From: an uncultured Pelagibacteraceae bacterium | Lineage (GTDB): Bacteria; Pseudomonadota; Alphaproteobacteria; Pelagibacterales; Pelagibacteraceae | Direction of reading: 5' to 3' | DNA: 42,426 nt | NCBI GenBank assembly: GCA_902560015.1 | Contig: CACEKA010000009.1 | Location: 1 to 42,426 of the forward strand | Part shown: one piece after another, positions 32,395 to 40,677 of the stretch | How positions within the stretch are numbered: position 1 is the first letter of the stretch | Layout of the letters: each line of letters starts with the position of its first letter | Notes under the pieces: model-generated | Seen by the model: the letters and a program-made list of their open reading frames with translations, nothing else | Databases searched by the model: none | What the model was told of the DNA's origin: nothing | Made by a program: the position numbers and the translations under genes

Positions 32395-33611
32395 TATAAA
32401 TTAAATATTTTTTTACAATTATTTATAGCTTCATTAAGTTTATCAAGATCATCTTTAGTATTATAAATTCCAACTGATGCTCTTGAGCTTGCTGGTATAT
32501 TCAATTTATCATGAAGTATTTGACAGCAATGATGTCCTGCTCTTATCGCAACACCATGTTCATCTAATATAGTTGCTACATCATGAGGATGAATACCTTC
32601 AATAGTAAAAGATAACACTCCACCTTTATTTTTTGGATTACCGATTAATTTAACAGAATTGTTTTTTTGTAATAACTCTTGACCGTATTCGACTAGTTCT
32701 GCTTCATGTTTCATCACATTATCTATTCCAACACTTTCTAAAAATTTAATAGACTGGTCGAATGCTATTACTTGAGCAGTTGCCATAGTTCCTGCCTCAT
32801 ATTTATTAGGTAAATCACCATAAGAAATTCGATCTTTTTTAACTTCATTGATCATGCCACCGCCACCTTGATAAGGTGGCAATTCTTCTAGCCATTTTTT
32901 TTTACCATATAAAACACCTAGTCCTGTTGGACCATACATTTTATGACAAGAAATTGCATAAAAATCACAATCTAAATCTTGCATATCTAATCTTAGATGT
33001 GGTGCTCCTTGACAGCCATCAACTACAACAATTATACCTCTAGAGTGAGCTAACTCCGTTATTTCTTTAACTGGTAAAATAGCTCCTGTAACATTTGAGA
33101 GATGTGTAATTGATATTATTTTTGTTTTAGGAGTTAATTTTTTTTCAATCTCTTCTAGCGCAATTTCTCCATCATTATTGATTTCAGCAAAATTAATTTT
33201 TATATTTTTTGATTTTCTTAAAAAATGCCACGGAACATAATTAGAATGATGCTCTAACTCTGTGATAAGAATTTCATCACCTTCTTGTAAATAATTTTGA
33301 CCCAAAGTATTAGCGACAAGATTTAATGCTTCTGTTGCACCTTTAGTAAATACAATCTCATTTTTATCATTTGCATTAATATACTTTTGAACAGAAGTTC
33401 TAGTATTTTCATATAAATTCGTAGCTGCAACTGCAAGATAATGAACACTTCTACCTACATTAGAAAATTGTTTTGTATAAAACTCATTAATTTTATCAAT
33501 AACAACTCTCGGTTTTTGTGATGAGTTTGCACTATCTAAATAAACTAAATCATTATTTTGAATTTTTTCATCAAAGATAGGAAACTCTTTTTTAATCGTA
33601 TCTATATTCAT
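32394..33611 (-). CDS. sufS: Cysteine desulfurase
   Basis: A 405-residue group II PLP-dependent cysteine desulfurase that supplies sulfur for Fe-S clusters. The PLP lysine is K224 (SCHKMYGPTG), the cofactor-stacking histidine is H121 (ELEHHSN), and the persulfide cysteine is C362 in RAGHHCCQ. The final segment ASVGIYNTKDDLD is typical. The start overlaps the sufD stop by 4 bp (ATGA), and sufU overlaps its stop by one base, so the desulfurase and its acceptor should be made together. Confidence 0.96.
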   Translation of the reverse strand: MNIDTIKKEFPIFDEKIQNNDLVYLDSANSSQKPRVVIDKINEFYTKQFSNVGRSVHYLAVAATNLYENTRTSVQKYINANDKNEIVFTKGATEALNLVANTLGQNYLQEGDEILITELEHHSNYVPWHFLRKSKNIKINFAEINNDGEIALEEIEKKLTPKTKIISITHLSNVTGAILPVKEITELAHSRGIIVVVDGCQGAPHLRLDMQDLDCDFYAISCHKMYGPTGLGVLYGKKKWLEELPPYQGGGGMINEVKKDRISYGDLPNKYEAGTMATAQVIAFDQSIKFLESVGIDNVMKHEAELVEYGQELLQKNNSVKLIGNPKNKGGVLSFTIEGIHPHDVATILDEHGVAIRAGHHCCQILHDKLNIPASSRASVGIYNTKDDLDKLNEAINNCKKIFNL

Positions 33612-34855
33612 TCTTTAATTCCAATCATGTTTTTAATTAAATTTTTAATTTCAGAGTCAGTAATTTTCTCGACTACATCAAGTAGGAAACCATTAATTAA
33701 TAATTCTCTTGATTGGTGATAATTTAACCCTCTAGACATTAAATAAAATATAGAGTCTTCATTTAAACTACCTGATGCAGAACCATGAGAACACTTCACG
33801 TCATCAGCATAAATTTCTAATTCTGGTTTTGCATTAAACTCTGAGTTTTTATTTAATAAAATTGCCTTACTCAGTTGATATCCATCGGTTTTTTGTGCTT
33901 CAGAATTAACAAATATTTTTCCTTGGTACGCAGCTTTAGAACTATCTTCTAAAACACTCTTTATTAATTGATAGCTTTTTGTATTTTCGGTTAAATGATT
34001 TATTATTGTTCTAATTTCATGATGCTTGTCATTGTTAAGAGAGAGAATACCATTCACAAAAGCTGATGAATATTCTCCTTTTAAATTACAATTAATTTCA
34101 TTTTTAAAGAAATTTGATCCTGAAGATAAAATAAATGTTTCGGAAGTACTATTTTTGTCTTGTTCAATATTATTATATGAATATTTGATATTTCTATTTT
34201 CAAATTTATCTATTTTAAAATTCTTTAAAACTGCATTTTCTTTTAAATCAAAATTATAAAAAATATTTAAAAAATTTTTTTCAGATGTGTCATTGAATAA
34301 ATCAACAAGTCTTAAAGAGCTATCTTTGTCTAACTTAAAATCTAATCTTAAATTTATATTTTTAGACCAAATTTTAGAGTTGGTCGTATGATAAATAATA
34401 AGCGGTTTTTCAAATTGATAACCGTTTTTAACCACTATTTTAAAAGATTTATTGGTAAAAGCATTATTTAAATCCGATAAAGAGTTGTTATTACTAGATT
34501 TATTAATAGTTTCTGACTGATCGATTATTTCTATTTGATCTTTTTTTTCATAATCAAAATCAATTTTCTCAATTCTACCATTTATAAAGACTATCTTATT
34601 ATGTTCTAGTCCATCAACGAATACAGAAGTATCAACTTTATTAGTAGATGTATAATCGTTATAAAAACTTAATTCTCCAATATTCTTTTTTATTATTTGG
34701 TTAAGATCTGAAAATTTCCAATCTTCTTCTCTTCTATTGGGAAAGCCTCTATTTATAAAATTATCCAAATAAAATTGCTTTATTTCAATATCTCTTTGAG
34801 ACAAGCTCAAATTTTTAATAACATTATCAAAATCTTTTTTTACTTGCTCTTTCAT
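33608..34855 (-). CDS. sufD: Fe-S assembly scaffold protein SufD
   Basis: A 415-residue SufD, the diverged partner of SufB in the SufBC2D scaffold. The N-terminal helical part is low in similarity, as usual, with the NFINRGFPNRREEDWKFSDL landmark (31-50). The conserved C-terminal beta-helix ends with DVKCSHGSASGSLNEDSIFYLMSRGL, containing the cysteine and histidine near residues 353-355. It lies directly after sufC with no gap and overlaps sufS by 4 bp. The mid-section is unusually rich in Asn and Lys, in line with the AT bias. Confidence 0.94.
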   Translation of the reverse strand: MKEQVKKDFDNVIKNLSLSQRDIEIKQFYLDNFINRGFPNRREEDWKFSDLNQIIKKNIGELSFYNDYTSTNKVDTSVFVDGLEHNKIVFINGRIEKIDFDYEKKDQIEIIDQSETINKSSNNNSLSDLNNAFTNKSFKIVVKNGYQFEKPLIIYHTTNSKIWSKNINLRLDFKLDKDSSLRLVDLFNDTSEKNFLNIFYNFDLKENAVLKNFKIDKFENRNIKYSYNNIEQDKNSTSETFILSSGSNFFKNEINCNLKGEYSSAFVNGILSLNNDKHHEIRTIINHLTENTKSYQLIKSVLEDSSKAAYQGKIFVNSEAQKTDGYQLSKAILLNKNSEFNAKPELEIYADDVKCSHGSASGSLNEDSIFYLMSRGLNYHQSRELLINGFLLDVVEKITDSEIKNLIKNMIGIKE

Positions 34856-35590
34856 TTAATTAAAATTTTCGTACCCCTTTTTTTCTAATTCTAAGGCTAA
34901 ATCTGCTCCTCCAGATTTAACAATTTTTCCATTCATTAAAACATGGACAAAATCTGGTTTAATGTAATCAAGTAACCTTTGGTAATGTGTAATTATTAAA
35001 AATGAATTTTTATCATCTCTTAATGTGTTAACTCCATCAGCTACAATTTTTAAAGCATCAATATCTAAACCTGAATCTGTTTCATCTAATATTGATAATT
35101 TTGGAGCCAACAATGACATCTGTAAAATTTCATTTTTCTTTTTTTCTCCACCTGAAAAACCAACATTTAATTGTCGATTTAATTTCTCTTCATCAAATTT
35201 GAGTTCTTGAGATTTTTTCTTCACTAGTTTTAAAAATTCTATAGCATCAAGTTCTTTTTCACCTCTTGCTTTTCTAACTGCATTCAATGAAGTTTTTAAA
35301 AATATATTTGTATTAACTCCTGGAATTTCTAGTGGATATTGAAAAGCTAAAAAAATACCTTTATGAGCTCTTTCTTCTGTTTCAAGCTCAAATAAATCCT
35401 TTTCCTCAAAAAGAACCTCTCCTGAAACATCATAACCTTTTTTTCCTGATAAAATATTTGACAATGTGCTTTTACCTGATCCATTGGGACCCATTATAGC
35501 GTGTACTTCTCCAGGATTAATATCGAGAGAGAATTCTTTTAAAATTTCTTTATTTTCAATTTTTGCATTTAACTTATTTATTTTTAACAT
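34856..35590 (-). CDS. sufC: Fe-S assembly ATPase SufC
   Basis: A 244-residue ABC-type ATPase that powers the SufBCD scaffold. Walker A is GPNGSGKST (34-42), the signature is FSGGEKKKNE, and Walker B with the extended D-loop reads LSILDETDSGLDIDAL. The switch histidine is in IITHYQRLL. It sits between sufB and sufD; its start overlaps the sufB stop by one base. No membrane partner genes are nearby, as expected for this soluble ABC protein. Confidence 0.96.
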   Translation of the reverse strand: MLKINKLNAKIENKEILKEFSLDINPGEVHAIMGPNGSGKSTLSNILSGKKGYDVSGEVLFEEKDLFELETEERAHKGIFLAFQYPLEIPGVNTNIFLKTSLNAVRKARGEKELDAIEFLKLVKKKSQELKFDEEKLNRQLNVGFSGGEKKKNEILQMSLLAPKLSILDETDSGLDIDALKIVADGVNTLRDDKNSFLIITHYQRLLDYIKPDFVHVLMNGKIVKSGGADLALELEKKGYENFN

Positions 35591-37032
35591 TATCCAACAC
35601 TTCCCTCTAAACTGATACCAACAAGCTTTTGAGCTTCAACTGCAAATTCCATTGGTAGCTGTTGTAGAACTTCTTTACAAAACCCATTTACAATCAATCC
35701 AACAGCCTCTTCTGCACTCAAGCCTCTTTGTTGACAATAAAATAGTTGCTCTTCACTTATCTTTGAAGTTGTTGCTTCATGAGCTATATTAGACTCAGAG
35801 TTTTTATTTTTGATATATGGAACTGTATGTGCTCCACACTTATTACCCATCAATAATGAATCACATTGAGTATAATTATTGGAATTTGAGGCTTTAGATG
35901 AAATATCCACAAGACCTCTGTACGTCATATCAGAAGAACCGGCGCTTATTCCTTTAGAAATAATTTTACTTTTTGTATTTTTTCCTAGATGAATCATTTT
36001 AGTACCGGTGTCTGCTTTTTGATGATTATTTGTAATTGCAATAGAGTAGAATTCTCCAACAGAGTTTTCTCCTTTGAGAATGCAACTTGGATATTTCCAA
36101 GTAATAGCAGAACCTGTTTCAACTTGAGTCCAAGAAATTTTTGAATTTTTACCTTTGCATAATCCACGTTTAGTTACAAAGTTATATATCCCTCCTTTTC
36201 CATCTTTATCCCCTGGATACCAATTTTGAACGGTAGAATATTTTATCTCAGCATCATCAAGTGCAATCAATTCTACATTTGCAGCATGTAATTGATTTTC
36301 GTCTCTCATGGGTGCAGTACAACCCTCCAAGTAACTTACATAACTTCCTTTATCCGCAACAATTAAAGTTCTTTCAAACTGGCCTGTGTTTGAAGCATTT
36401 ATTCTAAAATAAGTAGATAGCTCCATCGGACATCTTACACCCTCAGGTATATATGCAAATGATCCATCAGTAAAAACTGCAGAATTAAGAGTTGCAAAAA
36501 AATGGTCTGTTGTAGGAATTACTGATCCTAAGTATTTTTTTACTAATTCAGGATGATTTTGAATCGCTTCTGATATAGGACAAAAGATAATTCCTAGTTT
36601 TGATAACTCTTCTCTAAAAGTTGTAGCAACTGAAACTGAGTCAAATACTGCATCAACTGCAATACCATTTAATCTTGCCTGCTCTTGAAGTGGGATACCA
36701 AGTTTTTTGTATGTTTCTAAAAGTTTTGGATCCAATTCATCTAAACTTTTTGGTTTATCATTCATACTTTTTGGTGCTGAATAATAATATAAATCTTGAT
36801 AATCAATTTTTGGATACTTAGGTTTTTGCCAATCAGGTTCTTTTAATTGCTTAAATCTTTCAAATGCTTTTAATCTAAAATCAAGCATCCATTTAGGTTC
36901 TTTTTTTATATTTGAAATAAATTTAATTACTTCTTCATTTAAACCTTTTGGAGCCTTGGTACTTTCAATATCTGTTGAAAAACCATACTTATAATCTTTT
37001 AAATTATCAATTTCTTTTTGTCTTTGATCCAT
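35590..37032 (-). CDS. sufB: Fe-S assembly scaffold protein SufB
   Basis: A 480-residue SufB, the core scaffold on which nascent Fe-S clusters are built. Well-conserved stretches include [37 protein letters not shown] (shortened here), [10 protein letters not shown] and [19 protein letters not shown], with the cysteine at the end of the beta-helix used for cluster assembly. Length is normal. It is the first suf gene after the iscR-like regulator, 1 bp downstream, so it is driven by the IscR-controlled promoter at 37483-37510. Confidence 0.96.
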   Translation of the reverse strand: MDQRQKEIDNLKDYKYGFSTDIESTKAPKGLNEEVIKFISNIKKEPKWMLDFRLKAFERFKQLKEPDWQKPKYPKIDYQDLYYYSAPKSMNDKPKSLDELDPKLLETYKKLGIPLQEQARLNGIAVDAVFDSVSVATTFREELSKLGIIFCPISEAIQNHPELVKKYLGSVIPTTDHFFATLNSAVFTDGSFAYIPEGVRCPMELSTYFRINASNTGQFERTLIVADKGSYVSYLEGCTAPMRDENQLHAANVELIALDDAEIKYSTVQNWYPGDKDGKGGIYNFVTKRGLCKGKNSKISWTQVETGSAITWKYPSCILKGENSVGEFYSIAITNNHQKADTGTKMIHLGKNTKSKIISKGISAGSSDMTYRGLVDISSKASNSNNYTQCDSLLMGNKCGAHTVPYIKNKNSESNIAHEATTSKISEEQLFYCQQRGLSAEEAVGLIVNGFCKEVLQQLPMEFAVEAQKLVGISLEGSVG

Positions 37033-37033
37033 T

Positions 37034-37459
37034 TTATGTTCTTCGTTCTATATTATTTTTTAATAAATCTTCTAAGCTTTTTTTTTCAAAGAAAGTATTA
37101 ATATGATTTTCTAATTCATCCCAAAGATTATGAGTCACACATTTAGTTGATTTACCATTACACCCTTTTTTAGATTCTTTCTTACATTGTACGGTTTTAA
37201 CTTTTTCATCCACAGCATGAAATATATTGGTAAGTTTTATTTCATTTGGTTTTTTTGATAAAACATATCCTCCATGAGTTCCTCTAATACTTTTAACAAT
37301 TTGATCTTTTTTTAATTTAGAAAATATTTGTTCTAAATAATCTAATGAAATGCCTTGTCTTAATGATATATCTCTTAAAGATACTGGATTGATGTTATCA
37401 AACCTAGCTAAGTCAACCAATGCCATTACAGCATATCTTCCTTTAGATGTTAATTTCAT
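37034..37459 (-). CDS. iscR: Rrf2-family Fe-S regulator (IscR-like)
   Basis: A 141-residue winged-helix regulator that senses Fe-S status. It has the IscR opening [18 protein letters not shown], the recognition region near residues 28-45, and the wing [11 protein letters not shown] (59-69). Cluster ligands are C92, C100 and C107 with H110 nearby; the spacing is slightly longer than in E. coli IscR. It leads the suf operon, and a 24-of-25 match to the type 1 IscR site lies in its own promoter, so cluster-dependent autorepression is very likely. Confidence 0.92.
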   Translation of the reverse strand: MKLTSKGRYAVMALVDLARFDNINPVSLRDISLRQGISLDYLEQIFSKLKKDQIVKSIRGTHGGYVLSKKPNEIKLTNIFHAVDEKVKTVQCKKESKKGCNGKSTKCVTHNLWDELENHINTFFEKKSLEDLLKNNIERRT

Positions 37460-37482
37460 ATTACCCTTTAATAAGAAGGCTT

Positions 37483-37510
37483 TTTATACATACCTGACTA
37501 AAATGGTCAA
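37483..37510 (-). promoter_or_regulatory. Promoter of the iscR-suf operon
   Basis: On the minus strand TTGACC (plus 37505-37510) and TATAAA (plus 37483-37488) are 16 bp apart. The -35 lies inside the IscR site. Transcription would begin near 37476, giving a short leader with AAAGGG before the start codon. Confidence 0.65.
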
Positions 37511-37514
37511 GTAT
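37490..37514. promoter_or_regulatory. Type 1 IscR binding site
   Basis: The 25 bp with arms ATACCTGAC and GTCAAGTAT around TAAAATG match the published E. coli type 1 IscR consensus (ATASYYGACT..., 25 positions) at 24 of 25 positions by eye. The single mismatch is at position 16. It overlaps the -35 element, the position for repression by holo-IscR. Confidence 0.85.
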
Positions 37515-37596
37515 AGTTTTAAAAAAAAAGTTAACATATTGTCGCTCACTTATGATAAACGTAACTTTTTTTTGAGAATAATAATCAATATCGCAT

Positions 37597-38253
37597 ATGG
37601 AAAATAAAATATTAGAAATATTCATACCAGGACCAGCTGGAAGACTTGAGGCCAAATATTATAAAAGTAAAAAAAATACTTCTCCAATAGCTTTAGTATT
37701 ACAGCCGCACCCTCAGTATGGAGGTACAATGAACAATAAAGTAGTTGTAGATACTTTTCATACATTTATGGATAACGATTTTTCTGTTTGTAGGGTTAAT
37801 TTTAGAGGTGTTGGAAAAAGTGATGGTGAATTCGATAACGGTCAAGGTGAACTAGCAGATGCAGCCGCTGCATTAGATTGGTTAGAAAGAGAAAACTTTG
37901 ATAACTCTCAATGTTGGGTTTCTGGATTTTCTTTTGGTTCTTTAATAGCAATGCAATTATTAATGAGAAGACCTGAAATCAATAGATTTATAGCTATATC
38001 TCCTCAACCAAATGTATATGACTTTTCTTTTTTATCACCATGTCCAACATCTGGTTTAATGATATATGGAAAAAAAGATGAATTAGTTCCATCAGAATAT
38101 ATTAATGAATTAGATAAAAGACTAAGTGCTCAAAAAGGTATTAAAGTAGAATTTCAATCTGTTACAGATGCTAACCATTTCTTTTCAAAAACTGAAGGTG
38201 AGCTTATAAAAAATCTTGATAAATATATTAAAAAAGAAACTGCTTTATATTAA
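37597..38253 (+). CDS. Alpha/beta hydrolase (COG2945-like)
   Basis: A 218-residue cytoplasmic serine hydrolase. It has the N-terminal QPHPQYGGTM segment, the nucleophile elbow GFSFGS with S112, a late aspartate in YGKKDELVP and the histidine in DANHFF near the C-terminus, so the triad is complete. Substrate is unknown. It is divergent from the iscR-suf operon across 137 bp and directly abuts convergent anmK. Any link to Fe-S assembly is positional only. Confidence 0.87.
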   Translation: MENKILEIFIPGPAGRLEAKYYKSKKNTSPIALVLQPHPQYGGTMNNKVVVDTFHTFMDNDFSVCRVNFRGVGKSDGEFDNGQGELADAAAALDWLERENFDNSQCWVSGFSFGSLIAMQLLMRRPEINRFIAISPQPNVYDFSFLSPCPTSGLMIYGKKDELVPSEYINELDKRLSAQKGIKVEFQSVTDANHFFSKTEGELIKNLDKYIKKETALY

Positions 38254-39402
38254 TTAAAAATTTTGCACAAGTTTTCCACCAATAGTTTGGAAATCACAAC
38301 CTGTTGTTTTTGGAAATGAGATTGGTAATTTTAAAAATGATCTAATAGCAATATATCCAAAAGCTTGTGATTCGATATAATCTCCATCAAATTCATAATT
38401 ATCAATTAAATTTAAACTAAGATTAGTTTGATTTGATAAATAATCTTTAATACTTTGAATAAGAAAAGTATTTTTTCTTCCTCCCCCACATATAAAAAAT
38501 GTAATTGGTTTACTTTTATTTTTATTTGAATATTCAATTCCTTTAGCTATTAGATAAGCAGTAAAATTTGTAATTGTTGCACACCCATCCTCGAGAGAAA
38601 GCCCTCTAGCAAAAGAAATATCAAAATTTTTTATATCCAAAGATTTGTCGTATGAATTAATTTTAAAATTATCTATTGCTTGATTTAATATAAGTTGGTC
38701 TATTTTTCCAGAGCGTGCTATTGAACCATTTTCATCAATTTTTTTAGATGAATTTTTTCTTATCCATTCATCAATTAAACAATTGCCAGGACCTGAGTCA
38801 AAAGCTTCAAGATTTTCTTCTACTGTTTCATTTTTTTCTGATATTTTGGTAATATTTGAAATCCCGCCTATATTTATAAAACAAATTGGAAATTCTATTT
38901 TGTATTTTTTTTTTATATCTTTTGACAAAAGATAGTGAAATATAGGAGTTAAAGGTGCTCCTTGGCCATTATTTTTTAAATCTTCTTGTCTAAAATCATA
39001 GATAACTCTTTTATTAACTAATTGAGAAAGTAAATTTCCTTCACCTAACTGTTTAGTAATTTTTTTTTCAGGATTATGGAAAATTGTTTGACCATGAAAA
39101 CCGATAAAGTCGATTTCATCATTATATTTTGATGATATTTCATTAACAACTTTGCTATGAAATATAGTAATTTCTCTTTCTAATTCACTCAATCTGCTCG
39201 AATATTTTCTTAAATCTTCTTCAACTAGAATTAAATTTCTTAAATCAATCAAGCTTTGATGTAAATTATCATCATACTCATAATATTTGTCTAAAATATT
39301 AGCAAATTCATCAGTTCCATTTGATCTAATTAAGGATGCATCTACACCATCCATTGATGTGCCGCTCATTAAACCTATTGCAGTGTATAATTTATTTTTC
39401 AT
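38254..39402 (-). CDS. anmK: Anhydro-N-acetylmuramic acid kinase
   Basis: A 382-residue sugar kinase of the hexokinase/actin superfamily. It phosphorylates and opens 1,6-anhydro-MurNAc from recycled cell wall. The signature GLMSGTSMDGVDASLI (11-26) is the family's ATP-binding start; GFHGQTIFHNP, INIGGISNIT and AFDSGPGNCLIDEW follow. Other peptidoglycan-recycling genes are not seen here. It converges on the alpha/beta hydrolase with no gap and is divergent from tyrS across 45 bp. Confidence 0.94.
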   Translation of the reverse strand: MKNKLYTAIGLMSGTSMDGVDASLIRSNGTDEFANILDKYYEYDDNLHQSLIDLRNLILVEEDLRKYSSRLSELEREITIFHSKVVNEISSKYNDEIDFIGFHGQTIFHNPEKKITKQLGEGNLLSQLVNKRVIYDFRQEDLKNNGQGAPLTPIFHYLLSKDIKKKYKIEFPICFINIGGISNITKISEKNETVEENLEAFDSGPGNCLIDEWIRKNSSKKIDENGSIARSGKIDQLILNQAIDNFKINSYDKSLDIKNFDISFARGLSLEDGCATITNFTAYLIAKGIEYSNKNKSKPITFFICGGGRKNTFLIQSIKDYLSNQTNLSLNLIDNYEFDGDYIESQAFGYIAIRSFLKLPISFPKTTGCDFQTIGGKLVQNF

Positions 39403-39447
39403 TGATATTCTTTTTAATAAAAATTTGTATATTGTAACTATAATCTT

Positions 39448-40677
39448 ATGAATAATTTTTTAAAAGAATTTAAAGATAGAGGTTTTTTCTATCAATGTAC
39501 AAGTGAGACTGAATTATCTGATTTAATGGATAATGAGAAGATTAAAGGTTATATTGGGTTTGATTGTACCGCTGAAAGTTTACATGTAGGTAGCTTACTT
39601 CAGATAATGTGTCTAAGGTTATTACAAAAAAATGGTCATAGACCAATTGTATTACTTGGAGGAGGTACAACAAGAATAGGTGATCCATCTGGCAAAGATA
39701 AAACTAGAAAAATTTTAAATGAAGATGAGATTGAAAAAAATATTAAAAATATTCGAAATATATTAAAAAAATTTTTAGATAATAATAATCCGGACACGAA
39801 ACCAATTTTTGTAAATAACTATACTTGGCTTAAGGATTTAAATTATATTTCTTTTTTACGTGATATTGGAAAACATTTTACAATAAATAAAATGTTGACC
39901 TTTGATAGTGTCAAAACAAGATTGGAAAGAGAACAATCATTAAGTTATATGGAATTTAACTACATGATATTACAAGCTTATGATTTTTTAGAATTAAGTA
40001 AAAATGAAAATTGTACTTTACAGATTGGTGGATCTGACCAGTGGGGTAACATTGTTAATGGTGTAGAACTTATTAAAAGATATTCTAATAAACAAGGATT
40101 TGGGTTAACAACACCTCTGATTACATTAGCATCAGGAACTAAAATGGGTAAAACAGAAAATGGTGCAATTTGGTTAGATAAAAAATTTTTATCAGCGTAT
40201 GATTATTGGCAATTTTGGAGAAATACAGATGATAGAGATGTTATAAAATTCTTAAAATTTTTTACTGATATAGAGACTACAGAAATTGATAAATTCAAAG
40301 ATAAAGATATTAATGAATTAAAAATATTATTAGCTAATGAAGCAACTACTATGCTTCATGGGGAAAAAGCGGCACAAGACTCTGAGGAAGCTGCAAAAGA
40401 AGCATTTTCAGGAAATTCACTAGGATCTAACCTACCTGCAATTAAAATTAGTACGAAAGAGCTTGATAATAAAATTAATATCATTGATCTAGTAATTTTA
40501 TCTAAGTTAGAAAATTCTAAAAGCGAAATTCGAAGATTAATAAAAGGTAATGCGATTAAAATAAATGATCAAATTATTTCGGATGAAAAATTAATTATTA
40601 AATATGATTTATTTAATGAGAATTATCTCAAGTTATCTGTTGGTAAAAAGAGACATTTAAAAATTGAGATTAACTAA
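39448..40677 (+). CDS. tyrS: Tyrosyl-tRNA synthetase
   Basis: A 409-residue class I aminoacyl-tRNA synthetase. The HIGH-type motif is HVGS (46-49) after YIGFDCTAESL, and the KMSKS-type motif is KMGKT (232-236). The tyrosine pocket block GGSDQWGNIVNG (194-205) is present. A C-terminal S4 RNA-binding domain covers about 345-409. The divergent anmK neighbour is a common arrangement in proteobacteria. It overlaps the convergent AsmA-like gene by 4 bp. Confidence 0.95.
   Translation: MNNFLKEFKDRGFFYQCTSETELSDLMDNEKIKGYIGFDCTAESLHVGSLLQIMCLRLLQKNGHRPIVLLGGGTTRIGDPSGKDKTRKILNEDEIEKNIKNIRNILKKFLDNNNPDTKPIFVNNYTWLKDLNYISFLRDIGKHFTINKMLTFDSVKTRLEREQSLSYMEFNYMILQAYDFLELSKNENCTLQIGGSDQWGNIVNGVELIKRYSNKQGFGLTTPLITLASGTKMGKTENGAIWLDKKFLSAYDYWQFWRNTDDRDVIKFLKFFTDIETTEIDKFKDKDINELKILLANEATTMLHGEKAAQDSEEAAKEAFSGNSLGSNLPAIKISTKELDNKINIIDLVILSKLENSKSEIRRLIKGNAIKINDQIISDEKLIIKYDLFNENYLKLSVGKKRHLKIEIN

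Noticed and set aside
39439-39444. Consensus TATAAT just before tyrS
   Set aside because: It ends 3 bp before the tyrS start codon, so a transcript from it would begin inside the gene, and no -35 is at the right distance.
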